In this document: positions 32,211 to 40,947 of the stretch, piece by piece
Numbering within the stretch: the first letter of the stretch is position 1
Layout: every line of letters starts with the position of its first letter
Program-made: the position numbers and the translations under genes
The notes under the pieces: model-generated
Told to the model about the DNA's origin: nothing
Seen by the model: the letters and a program-made list of their open reading frames with translations, nothing else
Database searches by the model: none
Assembly (NCBI RefSeq): GCF_000718025.1
Contig: NZ_JODS01000039.1
Coordinates: 7,235-71,234, forward strand
Length of the DNA stretch: 64,000 nt
Direction of reading: 5' to 3'
Source of the DNA: Kitasatospora purpeofusca
Lineage (GTDB): Bacteria; Actinomycetota; Actinomycetes; Streptomycetales; Streptomycetaceae

Positions 32211-33387
32211 GGTACATCCCGTTGGCGTCCTGCCCGGCGGTGTTGCGGCACCCCCAGTCGCCGCTGGTCCGCCCGTACAGCAGGGTCAGGCAGCGCCCGA
32301 GCGCCTGCTGCGCGTAGTAGTTGGGGTGCAGCGACTCCTGCAGGGTGCCCTGCGAGGAGTTGAGCCCCCCGTCCAGGAACCGCGCCCACTCGCTGGTGGT
32401 CGCGGACGGCGCGCTGGTCGAGCCGGCCTGACGGGTCGCCTTGGAGCAGACCTCACGGCCCTGGAGCATGTCGCTCAGGTCCAGGAACTGCACACCCTTG
32501 GCCTTGGCGACCCCGGCGAGCGCCCGGGAGATCTGCGGCACCAGCGAGTCGCGCGCCCAGTCCGCGTCGCCGTTCCAGAGCGGACAGCCGCCGGTGTCGG
32601 AGCGGCTCCAGCCGCTCTCGGGGTAGCGGATCTCGGCGGCGCGCGGGATCGGCGAGGGGTAGGACTGCAGCACGATCCGGTAGTCCCCGGCCGCGTACCC
32701 GGCGCCCGCCATCACGGCGCGGATCTCGTCGAGCGCCTTGCCGACGCCCGCCATCGCGTCCGGCATCCGGCCGTCGACCGCACTCTGTTGATCATCGTTG
32801 CAGTAGGAGTACCAGACGAGGTAGTCCTGCACGCAGGTCGAGATCACGTCGCCGAAGCCGAGGTCGTTGCCGCCGATCGACAGGGTGACCAGCTTGACGT
32901 TGTTCTGCCGGGCCACGGTGGCGAGCTGGTCGGCCTGCGGGGCCTCGCCCTTGAACGACTGCCCGCCGTTGGCGGCGCGGAAGACGTTGGCGGCGACGGC
33001 GCCCGAGCAGGCCAGGTTGATCTGGGTCTGGGCCACGGTCGGCGCGCTGCGCACCTCGGCCACGTCCGAGCGGTCGCACCCGCTCGCGTAGGTGGCGCCG
33101 TAGATCCGGCTCGGGTCGTAGCCGCTGCCGGTCCAGGCCCGGTCGGTGCCGGCCCGGTTGCCGCCGCTGGTGACGGAGTTGCCCTTCCAGCGGCCGGCCT
33201 CGCCGGAGATGTAGCTGTCGCCGAGGCTGACGCTGGCGGTCGGGCCGCTCGGGGCGGCGGCCCGGGCCGGGGCGGCGGTTCCCGCCACCAGTCCGGTGGC
33301 GGCGAGCGGCAGGGCGAGCGCGGCGGCGAGCAGCCGTCCGCGCCACCGGGCGGTGGTGCGGGAAATGCTCGAACGGTTTTCGGGCAC
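32197..33387 (-). CDS. Secreted SGNH/GDSL-type lipase or esterase
   Basis: A 396-residue exported hydrolase. Signal peptide at 1-43 (RGRLLAAALALPLAATGLVA...ARA). SGNH blocks: SLGDSYISGEAGRW with the nucleophile Ser, then the Gly of block II, TLSIGGNDLGFGD with the Asn, and SLHPNYYAQQALG with the catalytic His preceded by two residues from a Ser/Leu. Cysteine spacing (ASGCDRS, LACSG, STCVQDY, YCND) resembles the disulfide-rich Streptomyces SGNH lipases. The start is a GTG with GGAG upstream. It degrades lipid or ester substrates outside the cell. Confidence 0.9.
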   Translation of the reverse strand: MPENRSSISRTTARWRGRLLAAALALPLAATGLVAGTAAPARAAAPSGPTASVSLGDSYISGEAGRWKGNSVTSGGNRAGTDRAWTGSGYDPSRIYGATYASGCDRSDVAEVRSAPTVAQTQINLACSGAVAANVFRAANGGQSFKGEAPQADQLATVARQNNVKLVTLSIGGNDLGFGDVISTCVQDYLVWYSYCNDDQQSAVDGRMPDAMAGVGKALDEIRAVMAGAGYAAGDYRIVLQSYPSPIPRAAEIRYPESGWSRSDTGGCPLWNGDADWARDSLVPQISRALAGVAKAKGVQFLDLSDMLQGREVCSKATRQAGSTSAPSATTSEWARFLDGGLNSSQGTLQESLHPNYYAQQALGRCLTLLYGRTSGDWGCRNTAGQDANGMYLTAK

Positions 33388-33567
33388 GACGGAACTCCAA
33401 CGATCGGTCTCGCCCGCAGGTGGGGGCGGGGAGACACGGGGTGAGGGTAGGCCGCCGGCCGGTGGCGCGTTGAATCTGACATGCCCGCGCTTGTTACCGC
33501 TAGGTATCTGCAGTGAATTTCTCGCCCTGTTACCAATCAGTACTGATCGGCTCGGATCGTTTTAGTC
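33388..33567. promoter_or_regulatory. Lipase upstream region with small palindrome
   Basis: This AT-richer segment should hold the promoter of the SGNH lipase. It contains the perfect 12-bp palindrome ATCAGTACTGAT at 33536-33547 and two copies of TGTTACC about 36 bases apart (33492 and 33528). None can be assigned to a known regulator. Confidence 0.4.
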
Positions 33568-33631
33568 GGTCAATGGCGATGCCAATTTCGATTCGATCCG
33601 GATCGAATCGAAATTGGCATCGCCATTGACC
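33568..33631. repeat. 64-bp perfect palindrome without spacer
   Basis: Bases 33568-33599 and 33600-33631 are exact reverse complements with no unpaired centre (…TTCGATTCGATCC/GGATCGAATCGAA…). Unlike the terminators in this window it is relatively AT-rich. It lies between the stop of the MocR gene (33679, minus strand) and the promoter region of the lipase. It could form a cruciform or a very stable RNA hairpin and may act as terminator, multi-site operator or relic of an inverted duplication. Confidence 0.95.
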
Positions 33632-33678
33632 TGGAATCGAAGGCCCACCATTCCCCCCGGGGTGGACGCCGGACCGAA

Positions 33679-35043
33679 TCAGACCAGCCGCGACGGCGCC
33701 CCGTCCGCCCCCGCCCCGGTGATCCCGTGCCATCCGCTCAGCACGGACGCCAGGTCCTCCGCCAGCCGCCCGGCATCGGCCGGGTCCAGCTGCGCGACCG
33801 TGACCCGCAGCCCGGGCGGCGACTGGAGCCGGTAGCGCGCGCCCGGCGCCACCACCCAGCCGCGCTGCACCAGGGCGGCCAGTGCGACGGCCTCGTCCGG
33901 CACCGGCACCCAGACGTTCAGCCCGCTCGCCCCGTGCGCCGCGACGCCCCGCGCGGCCAGTTCGCCGATCAGCGCCCCCCGGCGCGCGCGGTAGGCACCG
34001 GCCACCCGCCCCACCGGCGCGGCGTCGGTGCGCCACAGTTCGGCCACCGTCTGCTGGAGCAGATGGCTGACCCATCCGGCGCCCAGCCGCTGGCGCCCGA
34101 GCACCCGTCCGACGGTGTCCTCGTCGCCCACCGCGACCGAGAGCCGCAGGTCCGGCCCGTAGGCCTTGGCCGCCGAGCGCACCACCGCCCAGTGCCGCGA
34201 GCCCGCACCGGCCAGCGGGTGGTAGGGCTGGTCGACGATGCCGTGGCCGTGGTCGTCCTCGATCAGCAGCACGTCCGGACGGGCGGACAGGACGGCGCGC
34301 AGCTCCTCGGCCCGCCCGGCGGTGATCGCGGCGCCGGTCGGGTTCTGCGCCCGGCTGGTGACCACCACCGCCCGGGCGCCGCCGTCCAGCGCCTCGGCGA
34401 GCGAACCGGGCAGCGGACCCTCGTCGTCGAGCCGGACGGGCGCCGCGCGCAGGCCGAGCGCCGGCAGCAGGTCCAGCAGGCTGCCCCAGCCCGGGTCCTC
34501 GACGGCGACGGCGTCGCCGGGGCGCAGCCGGGTGGCCAGGATCCGCTCGATGGTGTCCAGCGAGCCGGAGGCGACGGCGATCGGGCCGGCCGGCAGGCCG
34601 TCCGCGGCGAAGGCCGCGCCGGCCAGGGCGAGCAGTCCGGGGTCCACGGTCGGGTCGCCGTAGCGGACCGGTGTGCGGCGGGCGGCCTCGGCGGCGGCCG
34701 CGAGGGCCGGGGTGAGGTCGGGCAGCAGCGCCGGGTCGGGGTTGCCGTCGGCGAGGTCGCGGGCGTGCGCCGGGACGGGCAGCCGGATCTCGTCGCGCGG
34801 GGTGTGGGCGGGGCGCGGGCGGATCCGGCTGCCCTTGCGGCCGGCGGTCTCGATCACCCCCCGGTCGCGGAGCAGCCGGTAGGCGGCGGCCACGGTGTTG
34901 GGGTTGACGCCGAGTTCGGTCGCGAGGTCGCGCAGCGGCGGCAGCGGCGTCCCGGGGGCGAGCTGCCCGGCGCTGACCCCCCGCTCGATCTCGGCCGCAA
35001 TCTCGCTGGCACGCCGACCGGTGATCCGATAGTCTCCTAGCAC
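33679..35043 (-). CDS. MocR/PdxR-type regulator (GntR helix-turn-helix fused to aminotransferase domain)
   Basis: A 454-residue PLP-binding transcription factor. The winged helix (about 5-75) includes LPPLRDLATELGVNPNTVAA followed by AYRLLRDRGVIE. The fold-type I aminotransferase domain follows from about 90: NPTGA, LLIEDDHGHGI and VRSAAKAYGPDLRLSVAVG, the Lys being the PLP anchor. The start is a GTG with no ribosome-binding site; a TACTCT box 5 bases upstream fits a leaderless transcript. It is divergent from a PNPOx-like gene only 34 bases away, so it probably regulates vitamin B6- or flavin-linked functions there. Confidence 0.88.
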   Translation of the reverse strand: MLGDYRITGRRASEIAAEIERGVSAGQLAPGTPLPPLRDLATELGVNPNTVAAAYRLLRDRGVIETAGRKGSRIRPRPAHTPRDEIRLPVPAHARDLADGNPDPALLPDLTPALAAAAEAARRTPVRYGDPTVDPGLLALAGAAFAADGLPAGPIAVASGSLDTIERILATRLRPGDAVAVEDPGWGSLLDLLPALGLRAAPVRLDDEGPLPGSLAEALDGGARAVVVTSRAQNPTGAAITAGRAEELRAVLSARPDVLLIEDDHGHGIVDQPYHPLAGAGSRHWAVVRSAAKAYGPDLRLSVAVGDEDTVGRVLGRQRLGAGWVSHLLQQTVAELWRTDAAPVGRVAGAYRARRGALIGELAARGVAAHGASGLNVWVPVPDEAVALAALVQRGWVVAPGARYRLQSPPGLRVTVAQLDPADAGRLAEDLASVLSGWHGITGAGADGAPSRLV

Positions 35044-35052
35044 AAAACAGAG

Positions 35053-35068
35053 TATGCACTAGTACATA
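35053..35068. promoter_or_regulatory. Palindromic operator shared by MocR and PNPOx-like genes
   Basis: TATGCACTAGTACATA is a 16-bp palindrome with one mismatched pair centred on CTAG. It occupies nearly half of the 34-base divergent gap, overlaps the -10 box of the leaderless MocR gene and ends next to the GAGG ribosome-binding site of the opposite gene. Binding of MocR would affect both. Confidence 0.65.
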
Positions 35069-35077
35069 GAGGTTGTC

Positions 35078-35848
35078 ATGTCGACCGTACCGGACAACGA
35101 CACGTCCTACGCCCGTACCCCGCGCACCACCCCCACCCGCTACAAGGACCGGGCCACCTGGGAGCGCGAGGCCATCCACGCGGTCCTGGACGCCACCTAC
35201 CTCTGCCACCTCGGCTTCGTCGTCGACGGCGCGCCGGTCGTGCTGCCCACCATCCACGCCCGGGTCGGCGACCGCGTCTACGTGCACGGTTCCACGGGCA
35301 GCCGGCCGCTGCGCGGCGCCCGGGGCGAGCAGGGCCTGCCCGTCTGCCTCACCGTCACCCTGGTCGACGCGCTGGTGCTGACCAAATCGGCCTTCAACCA
35401 CTCGGTCAACTTCCGCTCGGTGGTGGCGCACGGCACCGCGTACCAGGTCACCGACCCCGAGGAGCTGACCGTCGCGCTGGACGCCCTGGTCGACCAGGTG
35501 GTGCCCGGCCGCTCCGCCGAGGTCCGCCCGGCCAACGCCAAGGAGCTCGCCGCCACCGCGGTAATCCGGCTCGACCTCGACGAGGTCTCCGCCAAGAGCC
35601 GGAACGACCTCGCCGCCGACGACGCCGAGGACCTCGACCTGCCCCACTGGGCCGGCCTGGTCCCGGTCACCAGCGGCTACGGCACGCCCCTGCCGGACGC
35701 CTCCACCACCGTGCCGCTCCCCGCGAACCTGCGCGCCCTCACCGCCCCGAGCCCCACCCCCGGCGCCGACACCATGCCCGACTCCGACACCGCCCCTGCC
35801 CCCGACCCGAGCGCCGGGGCCGACGACTCCACCCGCTCCGCCGGCTGA
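35078..35848 (+). CDS. Pyridoxamine 5'-phosphate oxidase-like flavin-nucleotide-binding protein
   Basis: A 256-residue split-barrel protein. The core includes AIHAVLDATYLCHLGFVVDGAP, VVLPTIHARVGDRVYVHGST and NHSVNFRSVVAHGTAYQVTD, matching the large PNPOx-like/NimA-related family that binds FMN. True PNPOx activity is not implied. The last 60 or so residues are a Pro/Asp/Thr-rich tail. GAGG lies 5 bases before the ATG. It forms a two-gene operon with the PaiB-like gene 11 bases downstream and is divergent from the MocR regulator. Confidence 0.88.
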   Translation: MSTVPDNDTSYARTPRTTPTRYKDRATWEREAIHAVLDATYLCHLGFVVDGAPVVLPTIHARVGDRVYVHGSTGSRPLRGARGEQGLPVCLTVTLVDALVLTKSAFNHSVNFRSVVAHGTAYQVTDPEELTVALDALVDQVVPGRSAEVRPANAKELAATAVIRLDLDEVSAKSRNDLAADDAEDLDLPHWAGLVPVTSGYGTPLPDASTTVPLPANLRALTAPSPTPGADTMPDSDTAPAPDPSAGADDSTRSAG

Positions 35849-35859
35849 CCGGGGCCCCG

Positions 35860-36534
35860 ATGCTGATCCGCTCCTGGGACCGCGGCGACGAGGCCGAATG
35901 GCGCGCCTGGCTCGCCGAGGGCCGCGACTTCGGCCTGCTCGCCGCCAACGGCGGGCCGGGCCAAGGCCCGGTGCTCGTCCCCACCCACTTCCTCCTGGAC
36001 GCCGACCGCGGCGAGATCCTGCTCCACCTCGCCGCCCCCAACCCCCTGCTGTCGGCCGTCCGGGCAGACCCGGAGGTCACCCTCGCGGTCACCGACGACT
36101 ACGCCTTCGCCCCCGGCCACTGGCGCGGCGAGCCCGGCACGCCGACCAGCTACTACGCCTCGGTGCACTTCCACGCCACCGCGTCGCTGGTCACCGACCC
36201 GACCGGCAAGGCGGAGATCCTCAACCGCCAGCTGGCCCACTTCCAGCCGGAGCGCCCGGACGTCAGGGTCGTCCCCGGCGAGGGGGAGTTCGCCCGACTG
36301 CTCCCCGGACTCACCGCACTGCGCCTGACCGTCCGCGAGGTCCGCGCCAAGTTCAAGTACGACGACAAGAAGCCGGCCGCCGAGCAGTACGCGATGGCCG
36401 ACCGGCTCGCCGAGCGGGACCGGGGCGCGGACGCCGGGGCCCGCACCCAGCTGTTGCGCCGCAACGCCCGCCGCACCGGCGCGGTCCGAGGGCCCCGCCC
36501 CGGGCCCGTTCCCCCGGACCGCGCAATCAACTGA
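35860..36534 (+). CDS. PaiB-like FMN-binding protein
   Basis: A 224-residue member of the PaiB family (FMN-binding negative regulator). Features: GLLAANGGPGQGPVLVPTHFL, EILLHLAAPNPLLSAV, PTSYYASVHFHATASLVTDP and LTVREVRAKFKYDDKKPAAEQ, the last being the conserved KF/KxxQ end of the family. PaiB of Bacillus affects sporulation and protease genes, but the molecular role is unclear. It follows the PNPOx-like gene after 11 bases, and two split-barrel flavoproteins together suggest a flavin/B6-linked function. Confidence 0.85.
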   Translation: MLIRSWDRGDEAEWRAWLAEGRDFGLLAANGGPGQGPVLVPTHFLLDADRGEILLHLAAPNPLLSAVRADPEVTLAVTDDYAFAPGHWRGEPGTPTSYYASVHFHATASLVTDPTGKAEILNRQLAHFQPERPDVRVVPGEGEFARLLPGLTALRLTVREVRAKFKYDDKKPAAEQYAMADRLAERDRGADAGARTQLLRRNARRTGAVRGPRPGPVPPDRAIN

Positions 36535-36652
36535 CGCTCCGTCACCCGTTCGGCGCAATCATCGAGGCGGCGCCGCCCGGGCACTGGTCGAATGTGAGCC
36601 GAACCCTGCCCGCTCGGCCGCGCGGACGGGACCGTCGACCCGGGGAGCGTGC

Positions 36653-38065
36653 GTGTCCAGGACCCAGACCCATCCGGCATCCGGCGAGGCGCACCTCGGG
36701 CACGTCGTCTTCATCTCGGCCGCCGCCGCGATGGGCGGCTTCCTGTTCGGCTACGACAGCGCCGTGATCAACGGCGCGGTGACGGGCATCCAGAAGCACT
36801 TCGGGGTCGGCAACGGCACGACGGCCTTCGTGGTCGCGATCGCCCTGCTCGGCTCGGCGGCCGGGGCGGTCGTGGCCGGGCGGCTCGCCGACCACCTGGG
36901 CCGGGTGCGCACCATGCTGCTGGCCGCGGGACTGTTCGCGATCAGCGGCATCGGCTCGATGTTCCCGCCGAACCTGGAGCTGCTGGCCACCTGGCGGGTG
37001 GTCGGCGGCGTGGCGATCGGCATCGCCTCGGTGATCGCGCCGACGTACATCGCCGAGGTCGCCCCGACCGCCTACCGGGGCCGGCTGGCCTCGTTCCAGC
37101 AGATGGCGATCGTGCTCGGCATCACCGTCTCCCAGCTCGCCAACTGGGCGCTCAACCAGGCCGCCGGCGGCGAGTCCACCGGCCACCTCGGCGGCATCCA
37201 GGCCTGGCAGTGGATGCTCGGCGTGGAAACGATCCCGGCCCTGGTCTACGGGCTGATGGCGATGTCCATCCCGGAGTCGCCGCGCTATCTGATCGCCGAC
37301 CACCGGGAGGAGCAGGCCCGCAAGGTGCTGCTGGAGGTCGAGGGCGAGGGTGTCGACCTCGACGCCCGGGTGGCCGAGATCCACGGGGTGCTGGCGTCCA
37401 CCCACAAGCCGCGGCTCAAGGACCTGCTGGGCGGCCGGTTCGGGCTGCTGCCGATCGTCTGGGTCGGTATCGGCGCCTCGGTGTTCCAGCAGTTCGTCGG
37501 CATCAACGTGATCTTCTACTACTCCTCCTTCCTCTGGCAGTCGGTCGGCATCAACGAGTCGAACTCGCTGCTGATCAGCCTCTCCACCTCGATCGTCAAC
37601 GTAGTCGGCACGGTGATCGCGATGGCCCTGGTCGACCGGATCGGCCGCAAGCCGCTCGCCCTGGCCGGCTCGGCCGGGATGGCCCTCGCACTGGGCACCG
37701 CCGCCTGGGCGTTCTCCTACCGGCAGGGCACCGGCGACTCCGCCACCCTGGACGACACCTACGCGACGGTGGCGCTGGTCGCCGCGCACGTCTTCGTCTT
37801 CTGCTTCGCGTTCTCCTGGGGCGTGGTGGTCTGGGTGCTGCTCGGCGAGATGTTCCCCAACCGGATCCGCGCGCTCGCGCTCTCGGTCGCCGCCTCCGCC
37901 CAGTGGATCGCCAACTGGGCGATCACCGTCAGCTTCCCCGACCTCGCCGACTGGAACCTCTCGGCGACCTATGTCATCTACGCGGTGTTCGCGCTGCTCT
38001 CCATCCCGTTCGTGGCCTTCTGCATCAAGGAGACCAAGGGCCGCGCCCTGGAGGAGATGGGCTGA
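36653..38065 (+). CDS. glcP: Glucose permease-like sugar porter (MFS)
   Basis: A 470-residue 12-helix MFS sugar/proton symporter. Family signatures: MGGFLFGYDSAVINGAV in helix 1, GRLADHLGRVR, RVVGGVAIGIASVIAPTYIAE, PESPRYLI after helix 6, FQQFVGINVIFYYSS in helix 7, DRIGRKPLAL and PETKG-like KETKGRALEEMG at the end. It resembles Streptomyces GlcP closely along its length from memory, so glucose is the likely substrate. The GTG at 36653 follows GGGGAG. The gene stands alone; GC-rich CCGGCA repeats lie between it and the next gene. Confidence 0.9.
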   Translation: MSRTQTHPASGEAHLGHVVFISAAAAMGGFLFGYDSAVINGAVTGIQKHFGVGNGTTAFVVAIALLGSAAGAVVAGRLADHLGRVRTMLLAAGLFAISGIGSMFPPNLELLATWRVVGGVAIGIASVIAPTYIAEVAPTAYRGRLASFQQMAIVLGITVSQLANWALNQAAGGESTGHLGGIQAWQWMLGVETIPALVYGLMAMSIPESPRYLIADHREEQARKVLLEVEGEGVDLDARVAEIHGVLASTHKPRLKDLLGGRFGLLPIVWVGIGASVFQQFVGINVIFYYSSFLWQSVGINESNSLLISLSTSIVNVVGTVIAMALVDRIGRKPLALAGSAGMALALGTAAWAFSYRQGTGDSATLDDTYATVALVAAHVFVFCFAFSWGVVVWVLLGEMFPNRIRALALSVAASAQWIANWAITVSFPDLADWNLSATYVIYAVFALLSIPFVAFCIKETKGRALEEMG

Positions 38066-38186
38066 CCACCCGCCCGCCCCGGCACCGGACCCAGCACCCT
38101 CCGGCACCGGCACCGGCACCCGGCCCGGACCCGGCACCCACCCCGACCAGCCGCCGCGCCCGGCGGCCCGTCCCCGAGAGGAAGCC

Positions 38187-38888
38187 ATGCCTGAGCAGGG
38201 CGGCTCCCGGCAGAACGTCACCTTCCCCAGCGGCGGCCGCCAGGCCCACGGCTATCTGGCCCGTCCTCCCCAGGGCGTCGGCCCCGGCCTGGTGGTGGTC
38301 CAGGAGTGGTGGGGCCTGACCCCGTACCTGGCCGACGTGGCGGACCGGTTCGCCGCCGAGGGCTTCACCGTGCTCGCGCCGGACCTCTTCGGCGGCGCGA
38401 CCACCCACGACAGCGCCGAGGGGGCCCGGCTCAGGAGCGAGCTGCCGGTCGAGCAGGCGATGCGGGACCTCGGCGGCGCGGTCGACCTGCTGCTCGGCCT
38501 GGAGGGCGTGGTCGGCGACGCGGTCGGGGTGGTCGGCTTCTGCATGGGCGGCGGTTTCGCCCTGCTGCTGGCCGCCGCCGAGGGCGACCGGGTGGCCGCG
38601 GCGGTGGCGTTCTACGGTCTGCCGCCCGACCCGGACTTCGAGTACCGGGGCCTGACCGCCCATGTGCTCGGCCACTACGGGGAGGAGGACGAGTACATCC
38701 CGATGGCCGCCGTCGACGAGGCCGCGATCAGGATCGGCGAGGCCACCGACGTCCGCCCGGAGTTCCACTTCTACCCGGCCGGGCACGCCTTCATGAACGA
38801 GCAGAACCTGCTCGGCACCTACGACCCGCTCCAGGCCGCGATCGCCTGGAAGCGCACCCTGGCCTTCCTCTGGGGCCACCTGGGCTGA
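38187..38888 (+). CDS. Dienelactone hydrolase family protein
   Basis: A 233-residue alpha/beta hydrolase. The nucleophile elbow GFCMGGG carries Cys, as in dienelactone hydrolases. Other residues of the triad are Asp in HYGEEDEYIP and His in YPAGHAFMN. The oxyanion region is VVVQEWWGLTPYL, the EWWG motif of the family. Possible substrates are dienelactones from chlorocatechol breakdown or other small lactones and esters. The ATG has AGAGGAAG upstream. The preceding 120 bases contain imperfect CCGGCACCGG repeats. Confidence 0.92.
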   Translation: MPEQGGSRQNVTFPSGGRQAHGYLARPPQGVGPGLVVVQEWWGLTPYLADVADRFAAEGFTVLAPDLFGGATTHDSAEGARLRSELPVEQAMRDLGGAVDLLLGLEGVVGDAVGVVGFCMGGGFALLLAAAEGDRVAAAVAFYGLPPDPDFEYRGLTAHVLGHYGEEDEYIPMAAVDEAAIRIGEATDVRPEFHFYPAGHAFMNEQNLLGTYDPLQAAIAWKRTLAFLWGHLG

Positions 38889-38925
38889 GCCCCCGACGGC
38901 GCCCCGGCGTCGGTCCGTTTATCGG

Positions 38926-40263
38926 ATGGACACGGACCACCCGCCCCGGCATAGTCGCGGAGTGCAGAGCCGAACCCCGCCCCCGCCCACCGGCCGCTTC
39001 GCCTGGGCGAGCCGCAACTTCCGGATCCAGACCGCGGCCACCGTGGTCAGCGGGCTCGGCAACGCAGGTGCCCCGATCGCGACCGCCTTCGCGATCCTCG
39101 ACGGCGGTGGCTCGACCGCCGACGTCGGCTACGTCACCGCGGCCCGACTGCTGCCCACCGTCCTGCTGCTGGTGATCGGCGGCGCGCTCGCCGACCGGCT
39201 GCCGCGCCACCACGTCATGGTCGGCGCCAACCTGTTCAGCGCCGTCTCCCAGGGCGCCCTCGCCCTCCTGGTGCTGACCGGCGAGCCGACGCTCTGGCAG
39301 CTGATGCTGTTCTCGGCCGGCGCGGGCGCCGGTTACGCGTTCTACTCCCCCGCCTCCGGCGGCATGATCCTGGAGAGCGTCACTCCGGAGCACGCCGCCC
39401 GGGCCTTCTCCGTCTACCGGATGGGCTTCAACGGCGCGCAGATCGGCGGCGCCGCGCTCGGCGGCGCGCTGACCGCGGCGGTCGGCGCCGGATGGGTGCT
39501 CGCCCTGGACGCCGCCTGCTTCCTGACCGCCGCCGCGCTGCGCTTCCTGCTCGAACCGCAGCCGCCGAGCGCCCCGGCCGAGGGCGGCGGGATGCTCCGC
39601 GACCTGCGCGAGGGCTGGCACGAGTTCTCCTCCCGCCGCTGGCTCTGGGTCGTCGTGCTCCAGTTCTCGGTACTGGTCGCCTGCGTCGGCGCGGTCGAGG
39701 CGGTGTACGGGCCCGCCGTGGCGAAGGAGCGGCTCGGGGGCGCCCGCGACTGGGGCCTGGCGATGGCGGCCTACGGCGTCGGCCTGGTCGCCACCGGCCT
39801 GCTGATGGTCCGCTGGCAGCCGCGGCGGATCCTGCTGGTCGGCAACTGGGGCGTGTTCCTCTTCGGTGTGCCCGCGCTGGCCCTGGCGGTGTCCGCCCCG
39901 CTGCCGGTGCTCTGCGCGGCGATGTTCCTCTCCGGCGTCGGCGTCACCGTCTTCGGCGTCAACTGGATGATCGCGCTGCAGCAGGAGATCCCGGCCGAGG
40001 CGTTCTCCCGGGTCGCCGCCTACGACGAGCTCGGCTCGCTCTCGCTGGCACCGCTCGGCACCGCCCTCGCCGGCCCGGCCGCCGACCTGCTCGGCCTGTC
40101 CGGCGCGCTCTGGACCTGCGCGGTGGTCTCCCTGGTGCTCAGCGCCGCCGTCCTGCTGGAACCGCAGGTCCGCCGACTCTCCCGCCGCCCCGCCGAGCCG
40201 CCCGCCGAGCCGCCCACCGGCGTCCTCCCGGAGCCGATCGGGGCGCCCGCCGCGGCGCCCTGA
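38926..40263 (+). CDS. MFS transporter (MFS_3/TetA-like)
   Basis: A 445-residue 12-helix exporter-type MFS protein. Signs: FRIQTAATVVSGLGNAGAPIA in helix 1, the D-R-L-P-R loop between helices 2 and 3 (LADRLPRHHVMV), and the middle loop MLRDLREGWHEFSSRRWLWVVV typical of the MFS_3 group. The C-terminus is Pro-rich. Start uncertain: the ATG at 38926 has no ribosome-binding site, and the in-frame GTG at 38962 is preceded 6 bases upstream by CATAGT, which might be a -10 box of a leaderless transcript. Substrate unknown. Confidence 0.85.
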   Translation: MDTDHPPRHSRGVQSRTPPPPTGRFAWASRNFRIQTAATVVSGLGNAGAPIATAFAILDGGGSTADVGYVTAARLLPTVLLLVIGGALADRLPRHHVMVGANLFSAVSQGALALLVLTGEPTLWQLMLFSAGAGAGYAFYSPASGGMILESVTPEHAARAFSVYRMGFNGAQIGGAALGGALTAAVGAGWVLALDAACFLTAAALRFLLEPQPPSAPAEGGGMLRDLREGWHEFSSRRWLWVVVLQFSVLVACVGAVEAVYGPAVAKERLGGARDWGLAMAAYGVGLVATGLLMVRWQPRRILLVGNWGVFLFGVPALALAVSAPLPVLCAAMFLSGVGVTVFGVNWMIALQQEIPAEAFSRVAAYDELGSLSLAPLGTALAGPAADLLGLSGALWTCAVVSLVLSAAVLLEPQVRRLSRRPAEPPAEPPTGVLPEPIGAPAAAP

Positions 40264-40386
40264 GCCCGGATCGCGACCCGCTCCGAGCGCCCCCGGTACG
40301 CCCCCGTGTGCGCCCTTCGGCGGGCAACCGCCGGGGGTCCCGGCTCGTCCGACCAGGTGACGACGCACGAGACCTGGGGGCGCCCG

Positions 40387-40917
40387 ATGCCGAAGCCACT
40401 GCTGTTCCTGGACGTCGACGGTGTGCTCAACCCGGTCTGTCCCCACCCCGGGGCCGGGTTCGACGCCCACACCCTGCTCGGCTACACCGTGCTGCTCTCC
40501 GCCCGCCACGGCGGCTGGCTGCGCGAACTGGCCGGAACGTACGAACTGGTCTGGGCGACCACGTGGGAGGAACACGCCAACACCCACATCTCCCCGGCGA
40601 TCGGCCTGCCCGAGCTGCCCTTCGTCCGCTTCACCGGCTACGTCCCGCAGCCCGGCGACCCGCGCGTCCCGCTGATGGAACTGTTCTCCGCCCGCAAGTG
40701 GGCACCCCTGCTGCGCTACGCGGCGGGCCGCCCCTTCGCCTGGATCGACGACGTCATCCCGCCCCGTCTGGTCCGCGGCTCGCTCTGGCGGCGCGACCGG
40801 GTGCTGCTGCCGATCGACCCCGGTGAGGGGCTCGAACGGCGCCACGTGGACCGGCTGCTGGCCCGCCCGCCGCGCCCCGGCGCGATGTCCTCGGTCAAGT
40901 ACCGGGCGGCCGACTGA
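40387..40917 (+). CDS. HAD-family hydrolase (HAD_SAK-like)
   Basis: A 176-residue protein. LLFLDVDGVLNPV at residues 5-17 is HAD motif I with the nucleophile and acid Asp residues; LVWATTWEEHANTHI is motif II with a Thr; FAWIDDVIPP is motif IV with two Asp. This short form, with VLLPIDPGEGL following, resembles the HAD domains linked to Swiss-army-knife RNA repair proteins in actinobacteria. It is cytoplasmic; the substrate is unknown. The ATG has a GGGGG run upstream. Confidence 0.83.
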   Translation: MPKPLLFLDVDGVLNPVCPHPGAGFDAHTLLGYTVLLSARHGGWLRELAGTYELVWATTWEEHANTHISPAIGLPELPFVRFTGYVPQPGDPRVPLMELFSARKWAPLLRYAAGRPFAWIDDVIPPRLVRGSLWRRDRVLLPIDPGEGLERRHVDRLLARPPRPGAMSSVKYRAAD

Positions 40918-40947
40918 CGCACCCGGCCGGGGCCGTGCCCTCCCCGG

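Noticed and set aside
33568..33631. Palindrome as the end of an insertion sequence
   Set aside because: No transposase remnant, direct target repeats or second inverted end were seen nearby.
38791..40845. 684-codon minus-strand frame opposite the MFS and HAD genes
   Set aside because: Same reason: no motifs, composition of a shadow frame, and strong genes on the other strand.
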